64,000 nt of DNA from Kitasatospora sp044457565 (GTDB taxonomy: Bacteria > Actinomycetota > Actinomycetes > Streptomycetales > Streptomycetaceae): assembly GCF_044457565.1 (NCBI RefSeq), contig NZ_JBITGZ010000007.1, forward strand, positions 62,001 to 126,000. Direction: 5' to 3'. Positions 1 through 8,600 of this stretch are shown one piece after another. The notes beneath the pieces were generated by a model that saw only the letters and a program-made list of their open reading frames with translations, made no database searches and was not told the origin of the DNA. Every line of letters begins with the position of its first letter. The stretch's first letter is position 1. Both the position numbers and the translations under genes were made by a program.

Positions 1-325
1 GAAGGGTGACCATCACCGCGACCAGCCAGAGGGTGTTGCGCAGCCCCTGCCAGAAGAACGGGTAGTGGTTGAGGACGTAGTCCCAGTTCCTCAGGCCGGT
101 GAAGACGGGGGCCGAGAAGCCGTCGTACTTCATGAAGGAGAAGTAGACGGTGGAGATCAGCGGGTAGGCGAAGAAGACGCCGAAGCCGATCAGCCAGGGG
201 GAGAGGAAGGCCAGGTTGCGGGCCGCCTCCCGGCGGCGCTTCCCGCGCAGTGCGTGCTGCGAGGAGAGCGCCGCCGGGTCGGTCGGTCCGCTGCCCGGGG
301 TGCGGGAGCCGAACGTGATTGCCAT
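1..325 (-). CDS. Sugar ABC transporter permease (MalF-like, partial)
   Basis: Partial gene: 108 codons are visible and the 3' end lies beyond the left edge. It starts at ATG 325 with GGAG six bases upstream, 17 bp after the stop of the binding-protein gene, so the two are co-transcribed. A short basic cytoplasmic N-terminus is followed by a first membrane segment at about residues 38-62 (core LSPWLIGFGVFFAYP) and then the start of an extracytoplasmic loop with LRNWDYVL, the pattern of MalF/UgpA-type CUT1 permeases. In the family it forms half of the membrane channel that moves the sugar delivered by the lipoprotein. The substrate cannot be read from this fragment. Confidence 0.9.
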   Translation of the reverse strand, partial: MAITFGSRTPGSGPTDPAALSSQHALRGKRRREAARNLAFLSPWLIGFGVFFAYPLISTVYFSFMKYDGFSAPVFTGLRNWDYVLNHYPFFWQGLRNTLWLVAVMVTL

Positions 326-342
326 CTGTGCTCCGCCTGCCG

Positions 343-1698
343 CTACTTCGCCTGCGCGATGGCGGCGTCGATCTCCTTGGCGGTGGCCGCGAGGCCGGCC
401 GCCAGATCGGTCTGCTTGCCGGACTCGTAGTCGTAGCCCAGGTTCTGCAGCGACACGAGGTACGCGCCGCCGTTGACGCTGGCGGGCGTGGTGCCGGAGG
501 CGGGGTTCTTGGCGATCTCCAGGAAGGTCTTGAAGTTGGCGTCGGCGTCCAGCTTCGGCGACTCCAGTGCGGCGAAGGTGCTGGGCACGTTGTGGATCGC
601 GTTGGCGAAGCTCACCAGCGCGTCGGTGTTCGTGGTCAGGTACTTGACCAGCTCCCAGGCGGCGGTCTGCTTCTTGCTGCTGCGCGCGATGCCGACGACG
701 GTGCCGGTCTGGTAGCCGCGCCCGTAGGTGGCCGCCTGGTCGTCCGGCACCGGGAACGGCGCGGTGGCCCACTCGAAGTCCGGCTTGTCCTCGGCGAGCG
801 AGGCCGTCCGCCACTCGCCGTCGATCGCCATCGCCACCTGGCCGGTGTGGAAGGGGTTCTTGGCGCTGAACTCGTCGCCGAAGCCGGCCCGGTACTTCTC
901 CAGCTTGTCGAAGCCGCCCAGCTTGTCCACCAGGCCCTTCTGCCAGCTGAGCATCGAGGCGACGGCCTGGTCGGAGGCGATGGAGGACTTGCCGTCCGGG
1001 CCGAAGTAGCCCGGGCCGAACTGGCCGAGGAAGTGCTCGGTGGTGGACTCGTAGCCGTGGTAATTGGGCATGAAGCCCAGCTGCTTGTAGCCCTCGCCGT
1101 CGGCGACGGTCAGCTTGGCGGCGTCCTCGGCGAACTCGCCGAGCGTCTTCGGCGGGGCGGTGATGCCGGCCGCGGCGAAGGCCTTCTTGTTGTAGTACAG
1201 CCCGAAGGCGTCGCCGAGCAGCGGCAGCGAGCACTGGTTGCCCTGGAACCGCGTGTACTTGAGCATCGGCGCCGGGAAGGTCCTGGCCGGGTCGATCCCG
1301 TCCTTCTGCAGCAGCGGGTTCAGGTCGGTGAAGACCTTGGAGGAGCAGAACAGGCCGACGTTGTTGGTGGTGAAAGAGGAGACCACGTCGGGGGCGTCGT
1401 CGCCACCGGCCCGCAGCGACTGGTTGATCTTGTCGTCGGCGATGTTGCCGACGGTCTTGACGTGGATGTTCGGGTGGGCCTTCTCGAAGGCGGCGACGTT
1501 GTCGTTGATCGCCTTGGTCTCGCTGTCCTGGCTCCAACCGTGCCAGAAGGTGATGGTGACGTCCTTGCCGCCGGCCGAATCGTCGGCGCCGCCGGCGTCG
1601 TTGGTGCCGGTGCAGGCGGTGGCGAGCAGGGCGAGAACGGCGCTGCCGGTGAAGGCGGCGATCGTGCGGCGGCCTCTGCGGGAGGTGGTGGCGTGCAC
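343..1698 (-). CDS. Extracellular sugar-binding lipoprotein (CUT1 family)
   Basis: A 451-residue family 1 solute-binding protein that captures a sugar outside the membrane for the adjoining ABC permease. The N-terminus has a twin-arginine-like basic stretch, a hydrophobic segment and a lipobox LLATAC with Cys29 as the lipidation site. The mature protein begins with VTITFWHGWS at about residue 47, the typical first strand of this fold. The GTG start at 1698 is supported by AGGAGG eight bases upstream. It lies between an upstream ROK regulator and the downstream permease. The ROK gene suggests carbon-source control; the nearby GH84 gene hints at an amino sugar, but that link is only positional. 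Confidence 0.92.
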   Translation of the reverse strand: MHATTSRRGRRTIAAFTGSAVLALLATACTGTNDAGGADDSAGGKDVTITFWHGWSQDSETKAINDNVAAFEKAHPNIHVKTVGNIADDKINQSLRAGGDDAPDVVSSFTTNNVGLFCSSKVFTDLNPLLQKDGIDPARTFPAPMLKYTRFQGNQCSLPLLGDAFGLYYNKKAFAAAGITAPPKTLGEFAEDAAKLTVADGEGYKQLGFMPNYHGYESTTEHFLGQFGPGYFGPDGKSSIASDQAVASMLSWQKGLVDKLGGFDKLEKYRAGFGDEFSAKNPFHTGQVAMAIDGEWRTASLAEDKPDFEWATAPFPVPDDQAATYGRGYQTGTVVGIARSSKKQTAAWELVKYLTTNTDALVSFANAIHNVPSTFAALESPKLDADANFKTFLEIAKNPASGTTPASVNGGAYLVSLQNLGYDYESGKQTDLAAGLAATAKEIDAAIAQAK

Positions 1699-1864
1699 TT
1701 CGAGGTCCTCCTGGGGGTACGCGGGCAGGCGTCATCGCCTCGTGGCCCGCGTTGGGGGCTGGGGGAGAAGGTTGTGCAGGGAGCGGAGCCGGCCGGCACG
1801 GCTGTCGTCGGGGCGGGTCGGGGCGGCTGATGAGGGTTCGGCGGTGAGGGTTCGGGGGTCAGGG

Positions 1865-3058
1865 TCAGTGGGTGGAGAAGACCGCCTCGCGCGCGGCGGC
1901 CAGCGCGCGGCGCAGCGCGCCGTGCAGAACGGGTGAGCCGGGCAGCGCGCTGCTGCGGACCTCCGGCCGGGCGATCGAGATCCGGGCCAGCTCCTCCTCG
2001 ATCAGCGCGCGCAGCCGTTCGCCGCCAGCGGTCGGGATGCCGCCGGAGACGACCACCAGCTGCGGGTCGACCACGGCGACGATCACGGCCAGGCCGACGG
2101 CCAGGCGGCCGGCCAGCGCGGTGAGGAAGTCGTCGCCGGCGCCGGGGGTCGCCAGGGCCAGTGCGATCACCTCCTCGGCGGAGGGTGCGGTGAGCCCGTA
2201 CTCCCGGGCCAGCAGCCGGACCGCCGGAGCGCCGGTGAGCCGCTGGAACCCGCCGGAGTTCTTCCGGCGGACGTCCTGGATCACCGGCACGCCGGGCACC
2301 GGCATGTAGCCGACCTCCCCGGCGCCGCCGGTGAAGCCCCGGTGGAGGCGGCCCGCGATCACGATCGCGGCGCCGATGCCGTCCCCCGCCCAGAGCAGTA
2401 CGAAGTCCTCGCAGCCCTGTGCCGCACCCGAGGACTGCTCGGCGACGGCCGCCAGGTTGACGTCGTTCTCGATGCTGACGGGGGCGTCCAGCGCGGTGGA
2501 GAGCTCGCGGAGCAGGCCCGGGGAGTGCCAGCCGGGCAGGTGGGAGGCGTAGCGCAGCTTGCCGGTGACGGGGTCGGGCGCGCCGCCGACGCCGATCACG
2601 ACCTCGCGCAGCGCGCCGGCGGGCAGGCCGGCCTGCGTCAGGGTCTCGGCGACCGTCCCGGCGACCTTGCCGACGGTCGCGGCGGCCGGCCAGCCCTTGG
2701 TGGGGGCGCGGTGCTCGGCCAGGAACTGCCCGGTGATGTCGGCGACCGCGACCCGGACCTCGCTGGTGGTGACGTCCAGCCCGGCGACGTACCCGGCGGC
2801 CGGGTTGACCTGGTACAGCTGCGCGTTGGGGCCGGGCCCGCCCGCGGTGGTGCCGACCGGCAGGACCAGGCCGGCCGCCTCCAGCCGGGCCAGCAGCTGG
2901 GAGGCGGTGGGCTTGGAGAGGCCGGTGAGGGTGCCGATCTGGGTGCGGGAGAGCGGGCCGTTCTCCAGCAGGAGTTCGAGGGCCGCGCGGTCGTTGATGG
3001 CGCGTAGCAGGCTCGGGGTGCCGGCGAGGGGCGTACGGGCGGTGGTGTTGTCGGTCAC
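1865..3058 (-). CDS. ROK-family transcriptional regulator
   Basis: 397 residues from GTG 3058. A winged helix-turn-helix at about residues 18-75 (LSRTQIGTLTGLSKPTASQL) is followed by a ROK sugar-kinase-like domain opening with GLDVTTSEVRVAVADITG. It probably represses the sugar transporter genes that follow 166 bp downstream on the same strand. The usual ROK zinc site is missing: the EIGH motif reads EVGYM and no CxCGxxGCxE follows. The open frame extends far upstream through 4684, but that part is the shadow of the mscS-like gene, so the GTG with a regulator-like N-terminus was chosen. The inducing sugar is unknown. Confidence 0.88.
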   Translation of the reverse strand: MTDNTTARTPLAGTPSLLRAINDRAALELLLENGPLSRTQIGTLTGLSKPTASQLLARLEAAGLVLPVGTTAGGPGPNAQLYQVNPAAGYVAGLDVTTSEVRVAVADITGQFLAEHRAPTKGWPAAATVGKVAGTVAETLTQAGLPAGALREVVIGVGGAPDPVTGKLRYASHLPGWHSPGLLRELSTALDAPVSIENDVNLAAVAEQSSGAAQGCEDFVLLWAGDGIGAAIVIAGRLHRGFTGGAGEVGYMPVPGVPVIQDVRRKNSGGFQRLTGAPAVRLLAREYGLTAPSAEEVIALALATPGAGDDFLTALAGRLAVGLAVIVAVVDPQLVVVSGGIPTAGGERLRALIEEELARISIARPEVRSSALPGSPVLHGALRRALAAAREAVFSTH

Positions 3059-3122
3059 GGCGTCGATCCTCCCCTCTCCGGTGCCCCGGGCGATGCCCGG
3101 GGAGTGTCCTCGTGAACTGTTA

Positions 3123-3142
3123 GGAAACTTTCCAGTCACTGG
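3123..3142. promoter_or_regulatory. Paired inverted repeats, likely ROK operator
   Basis: GGAAACTTTCC (3123-3133) and CCAGTCACTGG (3132-3142) are two perfect odd palindromes sharing two bases, in an AT-richer patch 65-85 bp upstream of the ROK start. The position fits an autoregulatory operator or promoter overlap. That the ROK protein binds it is inference. Confidence 0.5.
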
Positions 3143-3244
3143 GAAGGACGGTAGAACCAGCCTCCGGAGGGTGTCAATGGCGAGCCCGCCGGTGGATGCC
3201 GAAGCGTTACCGGAGAGCAGCCGCGAGGGCTCGGCCGGACAGCA

Positions 3245-3282
3245 CGAGGCCCCGCCCTCCACCACGGGAGAGCGGGGCCTCG
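3245..3282 (-). terminator. Hairpin after the MscS-like gene
   Basis: Perfect 11-bp stem CGAGGCCCCGC / GCGGGGCCTCG with a 16-nt loop, 40 bp beyond the stop of the leftward mscS-like gene. It separates that gene from the ROK promoter region. Confidence 0.75.
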
Positions 3283-3321
3283 GGGGCCTGCGGGAGCCTC
3301 GGACCGGGCGCAGCGCCGGGG

Positions 3322-4497
3322 TCAGAGGATCCTGGTCGTGGCGCCGGCGTCCTCGCCGGCGGCGCCCTGAGCCGGTATCGGCGTCGCCAGCGAGCGCGCC
3401 GAGGTGGGATCGGCCAGCACCGACGGGGGAGCGATGTCCAGCAGCGCCGACACCGGGACGGCCGCCACCGTCGGCAGTGCCTCTTCCTTGAGCTTGATGC
3501 CCGAGAGGTCGAAGGCCGCCTTCAGTCGCTGCCGCAGCGTGCGGCCGACCAGCGACGCCTTGCCCGGGGCCGTCCGCGCCTCGATCCGCAGCACCACCGA
3601 GTCGGCCGCCACCGACTCCATGCCGAGCACCGTCACCGGTGCCCAGACCAGCTCGTCGAACGGCGCCTCCTTGGCCAGGGCCTGCGCCGTCTCGTGGATC
3701 AGCGCCTCGACCCGCTCCAGGTCCTCCTTGTAGCCGATCTGGACGTCCACCGAGGCCGTCGACCAGCCCTGGCTCATGTTGGCGATCCGCTTCACCTCGC
3801 CGTTGCGGATGTACCAGATCTCGCCGCCTGCGCCGCGCAGCTTGGTCACCCGAAGGCCCACCTCCAGCACCGTGCCGGTGGCCACACCGGTGTCGATCTC
3901 GTCCCCGACGCCGTACTGGTCCTCCATGATCATGAAGACCCCGGAGAGGAAGTCCGTCACCAGATTGCGTGCGCCGAAACCGATCGCCACACCGGCGACA
4001 CCGGCGCTGGCCAGCAGCGGGGCGAGATTCACCCCGAGGGCTGACAGCACCATCAGCGCCGCCGTCCCCAGAATGGTGAACGAGGCCACGCTGCGCAGCA
4101 CCGAGCCGATCGCCTCCGAGCGCTGCTGGCGCCGCTCGGTGTTGACCACCCCGCTGTTCGCCAGCAGCCCGCCGAGCCGGCCCGGCTCCGCCGCCTCGCT
4201 CTCGGCCGGCTTGCTCATCCGCGCTATCAACTGCGTGATCAGCTTGCGGACGGCGGCCCGCAGCACCAGGGCCAGCACCACGATGAAGATGATCCGCACG
4301 CCGCCCGCGACCCAGTCCTGCCAGTGCGCGTCCAGCCAGGTCGCGGCCTCCTTGGTGGTGGAGGTGACCTCGTCCGTGCTGGTGGGGATCCGGAGGTCGA
4401 GCGAGGGCAGCGAACCCGACCCCGGGGCCGTCGTCGGGCCTGGCGTCACCGCGGGGGAGGCGTCGGCTAGGAGACCGGAGGCAGCGGACCGGGACAC
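3322..4497 (-). CDS. Small-conductance mechanosensitive channel (MscS family)
   Basis: 391 residues. A Pro/Ser-rich N-terminus is followed by a membrane helix at about 63-80, a basic linker, a second helix at 136-155 and the pore helix at 158-192 with GVAGVAIGFGARNLVTDFLS, the glycine/alanine-rich TM3 of MscS channels. The beta domain follows with GVGDEID and the C-terminal alpha/beta domain. Such channels open on membrane stretch and release solutes during hypo-osmotic shock. The GTG at 4497 was chosen because GGAAGG lies 8-13 bases upstream; the frame stays open to 4749 but that extension has no membrane-protein character. It is divergent from the HNH gene. Confidence 0.9.
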   Translation of the reverse strand: MSRSAASGLLADASPAVTPGPTTAPGSGSLPSLDLRIPTSTDEVTSTTKEAATWLDAHWQDWVAGGVRIIFIVVLALVLRAAVRKLITQLIARMSKPAESEAAEPGRLGGLLANSGVVNTERRQQRSEAIGSVLRSVASFTILGTAALMVLSALGVNLAPLLASAGVAGVAIGFGARNLVTDFLSGVFMIMEDQYGVGDEIDTGVATGTVLEVGLRVTKLRGAGGEIWYIRNGEVKRIANMSQGWSTASVDVQIGYKEDLERVEALIHETAQALAKEAPFDELVWAPVTVLGMESVAADSVVLRIEARTAPGKASLVGRTLRQRLKAAFDLSGIKLKEEALPTVAAVPVSALLDIAPPSVLADPTSARSLATPIPAQGAAGEDAGATTRIL

Positions 4498-4896
4498 GTG
4501 CGGGACCTTCCTGCAGGGAGCGTGGCGGAGCCCGCCGGCGCCCCGGGAGGTGGTCGCCCGTGGCCTGCGGACCGTCCGGACCAGCGTAGCGGCCCTCGCG
4601 GACCCCTCCGGACACCTCGTCAGGCCCCCGGGACTGCTGCTCCGACCAGGCGACGGGCGGCACGCGATGGGCCGACCTGGCCATGAACCCGTCCCGACGT
4701 GTGCATTACGGCCATCGCCTGGGCATATCGGGTATGACAGACCCCACACCCGGAAGTCACGTCAGGTCCGTTACACAGGAGTGGTGGCGCCGTACAAAGG
4801 CGTAAGGCGACACTGGGGGAGATCACGCACCCGCTGCGTGGTCGAACCGCTCGTCCCGGCGCGAGCCACGCGCCGCAGGCGTCCAAGGAGGCATCC
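4498..4896. other. 399-bp divergent intergenic region
   Basis: Separates the divergent mscS-like and HNH genes and must hold both promoters. I see no convincing coding sequence. AAGGAGG at about 4884-4890 is the HNH ribosome-binding site. No -35/-10 pair could be assigned with confidence. Confidence 0.5.
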
Positions 4897-5547
4897 GTGC
4901 CGCATGTCCTGGTCCTCAACGCGTCCTACGAGCCGCTCGGCGTCGTATCGATGCGCCGCGCACTCATCCTGGTCCTCAACCACAAGGCCGTCAGCCTGGA
5001 GGACTCGGGAGTCACTCTGCACAGCGCCACCAGCGCCCTTCCGGCGCCGTCCGTCGTCCGCCTGACCCGCTTCGTCCGGGTTCCCTTCTGCGGGCCCGTC
5101 CCGCTCACCCGCCGCGCCCTGTTCGCCCGCGACCACGGGCGCTGCGTCTACTGCGGGGCCGCCGCGACCAGCGTCGACCACGTCATTCCGCGCAGCCGGG
5201 GCGGCCAGCACCGGTGGGACAACGTGGTCGCGGCCTGCCGTCGCTGCAATCACACCAAGGCCGACCGCCACCTGACCGAGCTCGGCTGGCGGATGAAGCG
5301 CCCGCCCGCGCCGCCCAGCGGCCTGGCCTGGCGCATCATCGGCACCGGGATCAGGGATCCGCGCTGGCGGCCCTACCTGGAGCCGTACGGTGGCACCGAC
5401 CTGCTGCGTAACCCGCAGTGGGGCGAGTACGAGCACCATGACCATACCGACGTCCTGGGCAACCACCAGGCCCCGCCGGTACGGACGCACGCCGTCCACC
5501 CCGCCCCCGTCCGCCGCGGTGAGCACCCGGAACCGCTCTCCGCCTGA
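4897..5547 (+). CDS. HNH endonuclease
   Basis: 216 residues from GTG 4897, preceded by AAGGAGG. The N-terminal region starts VLVLNASYEPLGVVS, typical of the widespread actinobacterial HNH family. A zinc-stabilised HNH core follows: CVYC (Cys83, Cys86), DHVIPRSRGG (Asp94-His95), then CRRCNHTKADR (Cys114, Cys117, Asn118, His119). The family cleaves DNA with a metal-dependent beta-beta-alpha site. The gene stands alone between a channel gene and a convergent glycosidase gene, so its role (repair, stress or defence) cannot be inferred from context. The C-terminal 50 residues are His/Pro-rich and poorly conserved in character. Confidence 0.9.
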   Translation: MPHVLVLNASYEPLGVVSMRRALILVLNHKAVSLEDSGVTLHSATSALPAPSVVRLTRFVRVPFCGPVPLTRRALFARDHGRCVYCGAAATSVDHVIPRSRGGQHRWDNVVAACRRCNHTKADRHLTELGWRMKRPPAPPSGLAWRIIGTGIRDPRWRPYLEPYGGTDLLRNPQWGEYEHHDHTDVLGNHQAPPVRTHAVHPAPVRRGEHPEPLSA

Positions 5548-5592
5548 CCAGACTCCACAAGGGCTTGCCCGTCATATCCCGGTACGCCTCAT

Positions 5593-5632
5593 GGGCCGCC
5601 GGCGCACCCCGTAGCGGGAGCGCCGGCGGCCC
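5593..5632. terminator. Bidirectional hairpin between convergent genes
   Basis: Perfect 13-bp stem GGGCCGCCGGCGC / GCGCCGGCGGCCC with a 14-nt loop, between the HNH stop and the stop of the leftward GH84 gene. Confidence 0.75.
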
Positions 5633-5647
5633 GCCGTCTGCCGCCGG

Positions 5648-8600
5648 TCAGTGCGGCGGCTGCGGCGCGGCGGGCGCGGACGCGGCGGGCGCCGCGGGCG
5701 CGGTGCTGCCGGGCGTGGGCGCCGGCGCCGCGGGGGGCGTCGGCTGGCCCGAGGGCGAGGTCGCGCCCGCACCGCCCTGACCGCCCTGGCCGGGAGGTGC
5801 GGGCGCCGCGGTGACGGCGTACGTCTCGATGCCGTAGAGCGAGTACCCGAACTTGGTCGCCCGGGAGACGCCCTGCATCCGCAGGAACTTCGCCCCCGGC
5901 GCGTCGAAGCGCACCGTCTCGGTGCCGCCCTTGCCGTCGTCCACGGTGGCCACCGTCGTCCAGGTCACCCCGTCCGCCGAGGTCTGCAGCCGGTAGGAGG
6001 AGGCGTACGCGCTCTGCCAGTGGAGCACCGCCGCGCCGAGGCGGGTGGCCTGCGGCAGCTCCAGCTGCACCCAGGCGCCGTCCACCGCCGGGGAGGACCA
6101 GCGGCTCTTCGGGTCGCCGTCGGCGACCGCCTTGGCCGGGAAGGCCGGCGTCTCGTCGGCGGAGGAGCTCGCGGTGGCGCCCGCGGTGAGGTCGGCGCCG
6201 CCGGTGGGCGGCACCACGTGCACCTGGACCACCTGGCGCAGGCTCGCGCCGCCCACGGTGAGCGTCACCGGCACCTCGTACGTCCCGGTGGGGGTCTCGG
6301 CGGAGGCGGTGACCAGCAGCGGTATGCCCACCCGGCCGCCGCGCGGCACGGTGACGGGGGCGGTCGGGGTGACGGTCAGGCCCTTGGCGACCGCGGGGAC
6401 CTCGGTCTTCAGCTCGCCGTTGGCGCCATCCGGCCTGACCGCCTCGACTATCGCCTTGACCTGCGCCGGGACGGTGGCACCGGCAACCGCGTCCAGTGTG
6501 GTGTCGGACATCGTCAGCCTGGCCACCGGGGTGTCCGCGTACCAGGGGATCACCTGGTTGACGACCGGCGGCTCCCCTCCGGGCTTCCAGGCCAGCCGGA
6601 TCGCGTCGGCGGGCAGGCCGCCCGCGGGCAGCTCGTTGTAGCCGGGCTGGACGGTGCCGATGTCGGCCCAGCCGCCGTCCTGGCGGCGGACCTGGACGGC
6701 GGCGCTGGCCCGGACGTTCGGGTCGGTCAGCACCGTCAGCCGGTCCAGCGGCCGGGCCGCGCCGAGCTCGACGGTCATCGGTTCGTCGCCTGCGGCAGGC
6801 GCCTTGGCGGCACGGTAGGGGTGGTCGGGGCTGCCGTCCAGGACGGCGTCGGCCGAGGAACCGGGCGCGGGCGCGGGGCCGCCGGAGATGCTGGCCGGGG
6901 CGTCGTCGGGCGCCGAGACGGTGAACTCCCGCACCGCGACCGCGGTCTTCTGCGCCGAGGTGACGCGCAGCCGGACCGCGCGCACCACGGTGCCGGCGGG
7001 CACCTGGGCCGAGATCGTCTTCTGGTTCCTGACCTTGGCCAGTTCCCTCCAGCCGCCCTCGCCGGTGGAGTACTCCAGCACGCCGTCGCGGATGAAGTCG
7101 TCCGCCGCGCTGGCACTGTCGGGGCCGTTGCCCCAGGAGCCCATCAGGACCGTCACGGTGCCCACCGCGCGGCCCGCGCCGAGGTCCAGGCCCACCGCAT
7201 CGCCGGGCTGCGGCGGGGCCGAGCTCCAGTAGAAGGTCTCGGCCGCGCCGTCGGTCATCAGCGCGGGCAGGTGGTCGTTGGCGGTGCCCAGCGTGCTGGT
7301 GGGCGTGACGCCGACGACGTTCACCCCGGCCCAGCCGTCGGCGGTGCGCACCGCGCGCTCCAGGAACGGGCCGAGCACGCCCGCGCCGACCGTCGCCGGG
7401 CTCTGCCCGACCTGCTCGCGCAGCTTGCCCAGCTCGATCCGGGCCTTCCACGCGGCCGCGCCGTCGCCGCCGCGCTGGGCGAGCAGCATGTCGATCGCGG
7501 ACTGCCCGGCCAGGCCGTACTCGCGCAGCGGCGCCAGCCAGGGCGCCGTCTCGGTGGCCAGCGAGGAGGTCGCCCGGTTCGCCGACAGGGTCTGCGAGGC
7601 CGCCGCCATCGCCGCGAACGCCTCGCGCAGCGGCGCCGCTGCCTCCACCAGCCTGGCGACGTCGGGCGCGCTGCCCGAGGTCGGCTCGACCGCGGCCCAG
7701 AACCTGTCCAGCAGCGGGGCCAGATAGCCGGACTCCTGCTTGGCCAGCGGGGAGGAGGAGCTGTTGCCGGCCAGCGCGGTGACGGCGGCGAGTGCGGCGT
7801 CCGGGCCGGCCGCCGAGCCCGCGGTCGGGCCCGCCAGCGAGCGCAGCGCGGCCTGCCAGGACTCCTCCGGCCGGTAGCCGGCCGGGTTCCAGCCGAAGTC
7901 ACCGGCCGTGGCGAGCGCGACCCGGGAGGCGACCGGCTGCTGCATGGCGCCGGTCAGCAGCACGGCGGAGCGGGTCGCGACCTCCGGGTCACGGCCGGCG
8001 TAGGCGCCGAGGTAGAGCCGGTCCGGGGTGGAGTCGTTGACCGGGTAGTTGTCCATGGTGACCAGCGGGTGCCCGTACAGCGCGCCGGTGTCGGCGGTCT
8101 GAGCCCCCGTGATCTTCTCCGGGATCACCCCGACCCCACTCCATGCCACCTGCACGGACGTCGGCAGCGCGGCGGCCAGCGCCTTGCGGTACGGCGTGGA
8201 GCCCTGCTGGTGGTACTCGGTCGGGACGACGGTCAGCGGCGCCAGGCCCGGGTGCTTGGCGATCAGCCGCTGCTGCACCTTGGCGGCCAGTTCGGCCTGC
8301 GCCTTGGCGGCGGCGGCCGGGCCGCTGCCGTACACCTTCCTGTCGCCGTCGCAGTGCCACTCGTCGTAGGAGACGTCCAGGAACTGGAGCTGGAAGGCGC
8401 CGAAGCCCAGCGCCCGGAGCCCGTCCAGCTTGGCGACCAGCGCGTCCGCGTCCTTGTCGGAGCTGAAGCAGAAGGACTGGCCCGGGTCGATCGCGTAGCC
8501 CAGCGTGATGTGGTTCTCCCGGGCCCGGTCGCCGAGCGCGCGCAGGTCGGCGGCCCTCGCGGCGGGGTAGGCCTCCCGCCAGCGGGAGAGGCGGTACGCG

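Noticed and set aside
1865..4684. Single 939-codon leftward protein
   Set aside because: The frame runs through the ROK gene, an intergenic region and antiframe of the mscS-like gene. Only the part from GTG 3058 has protein character.
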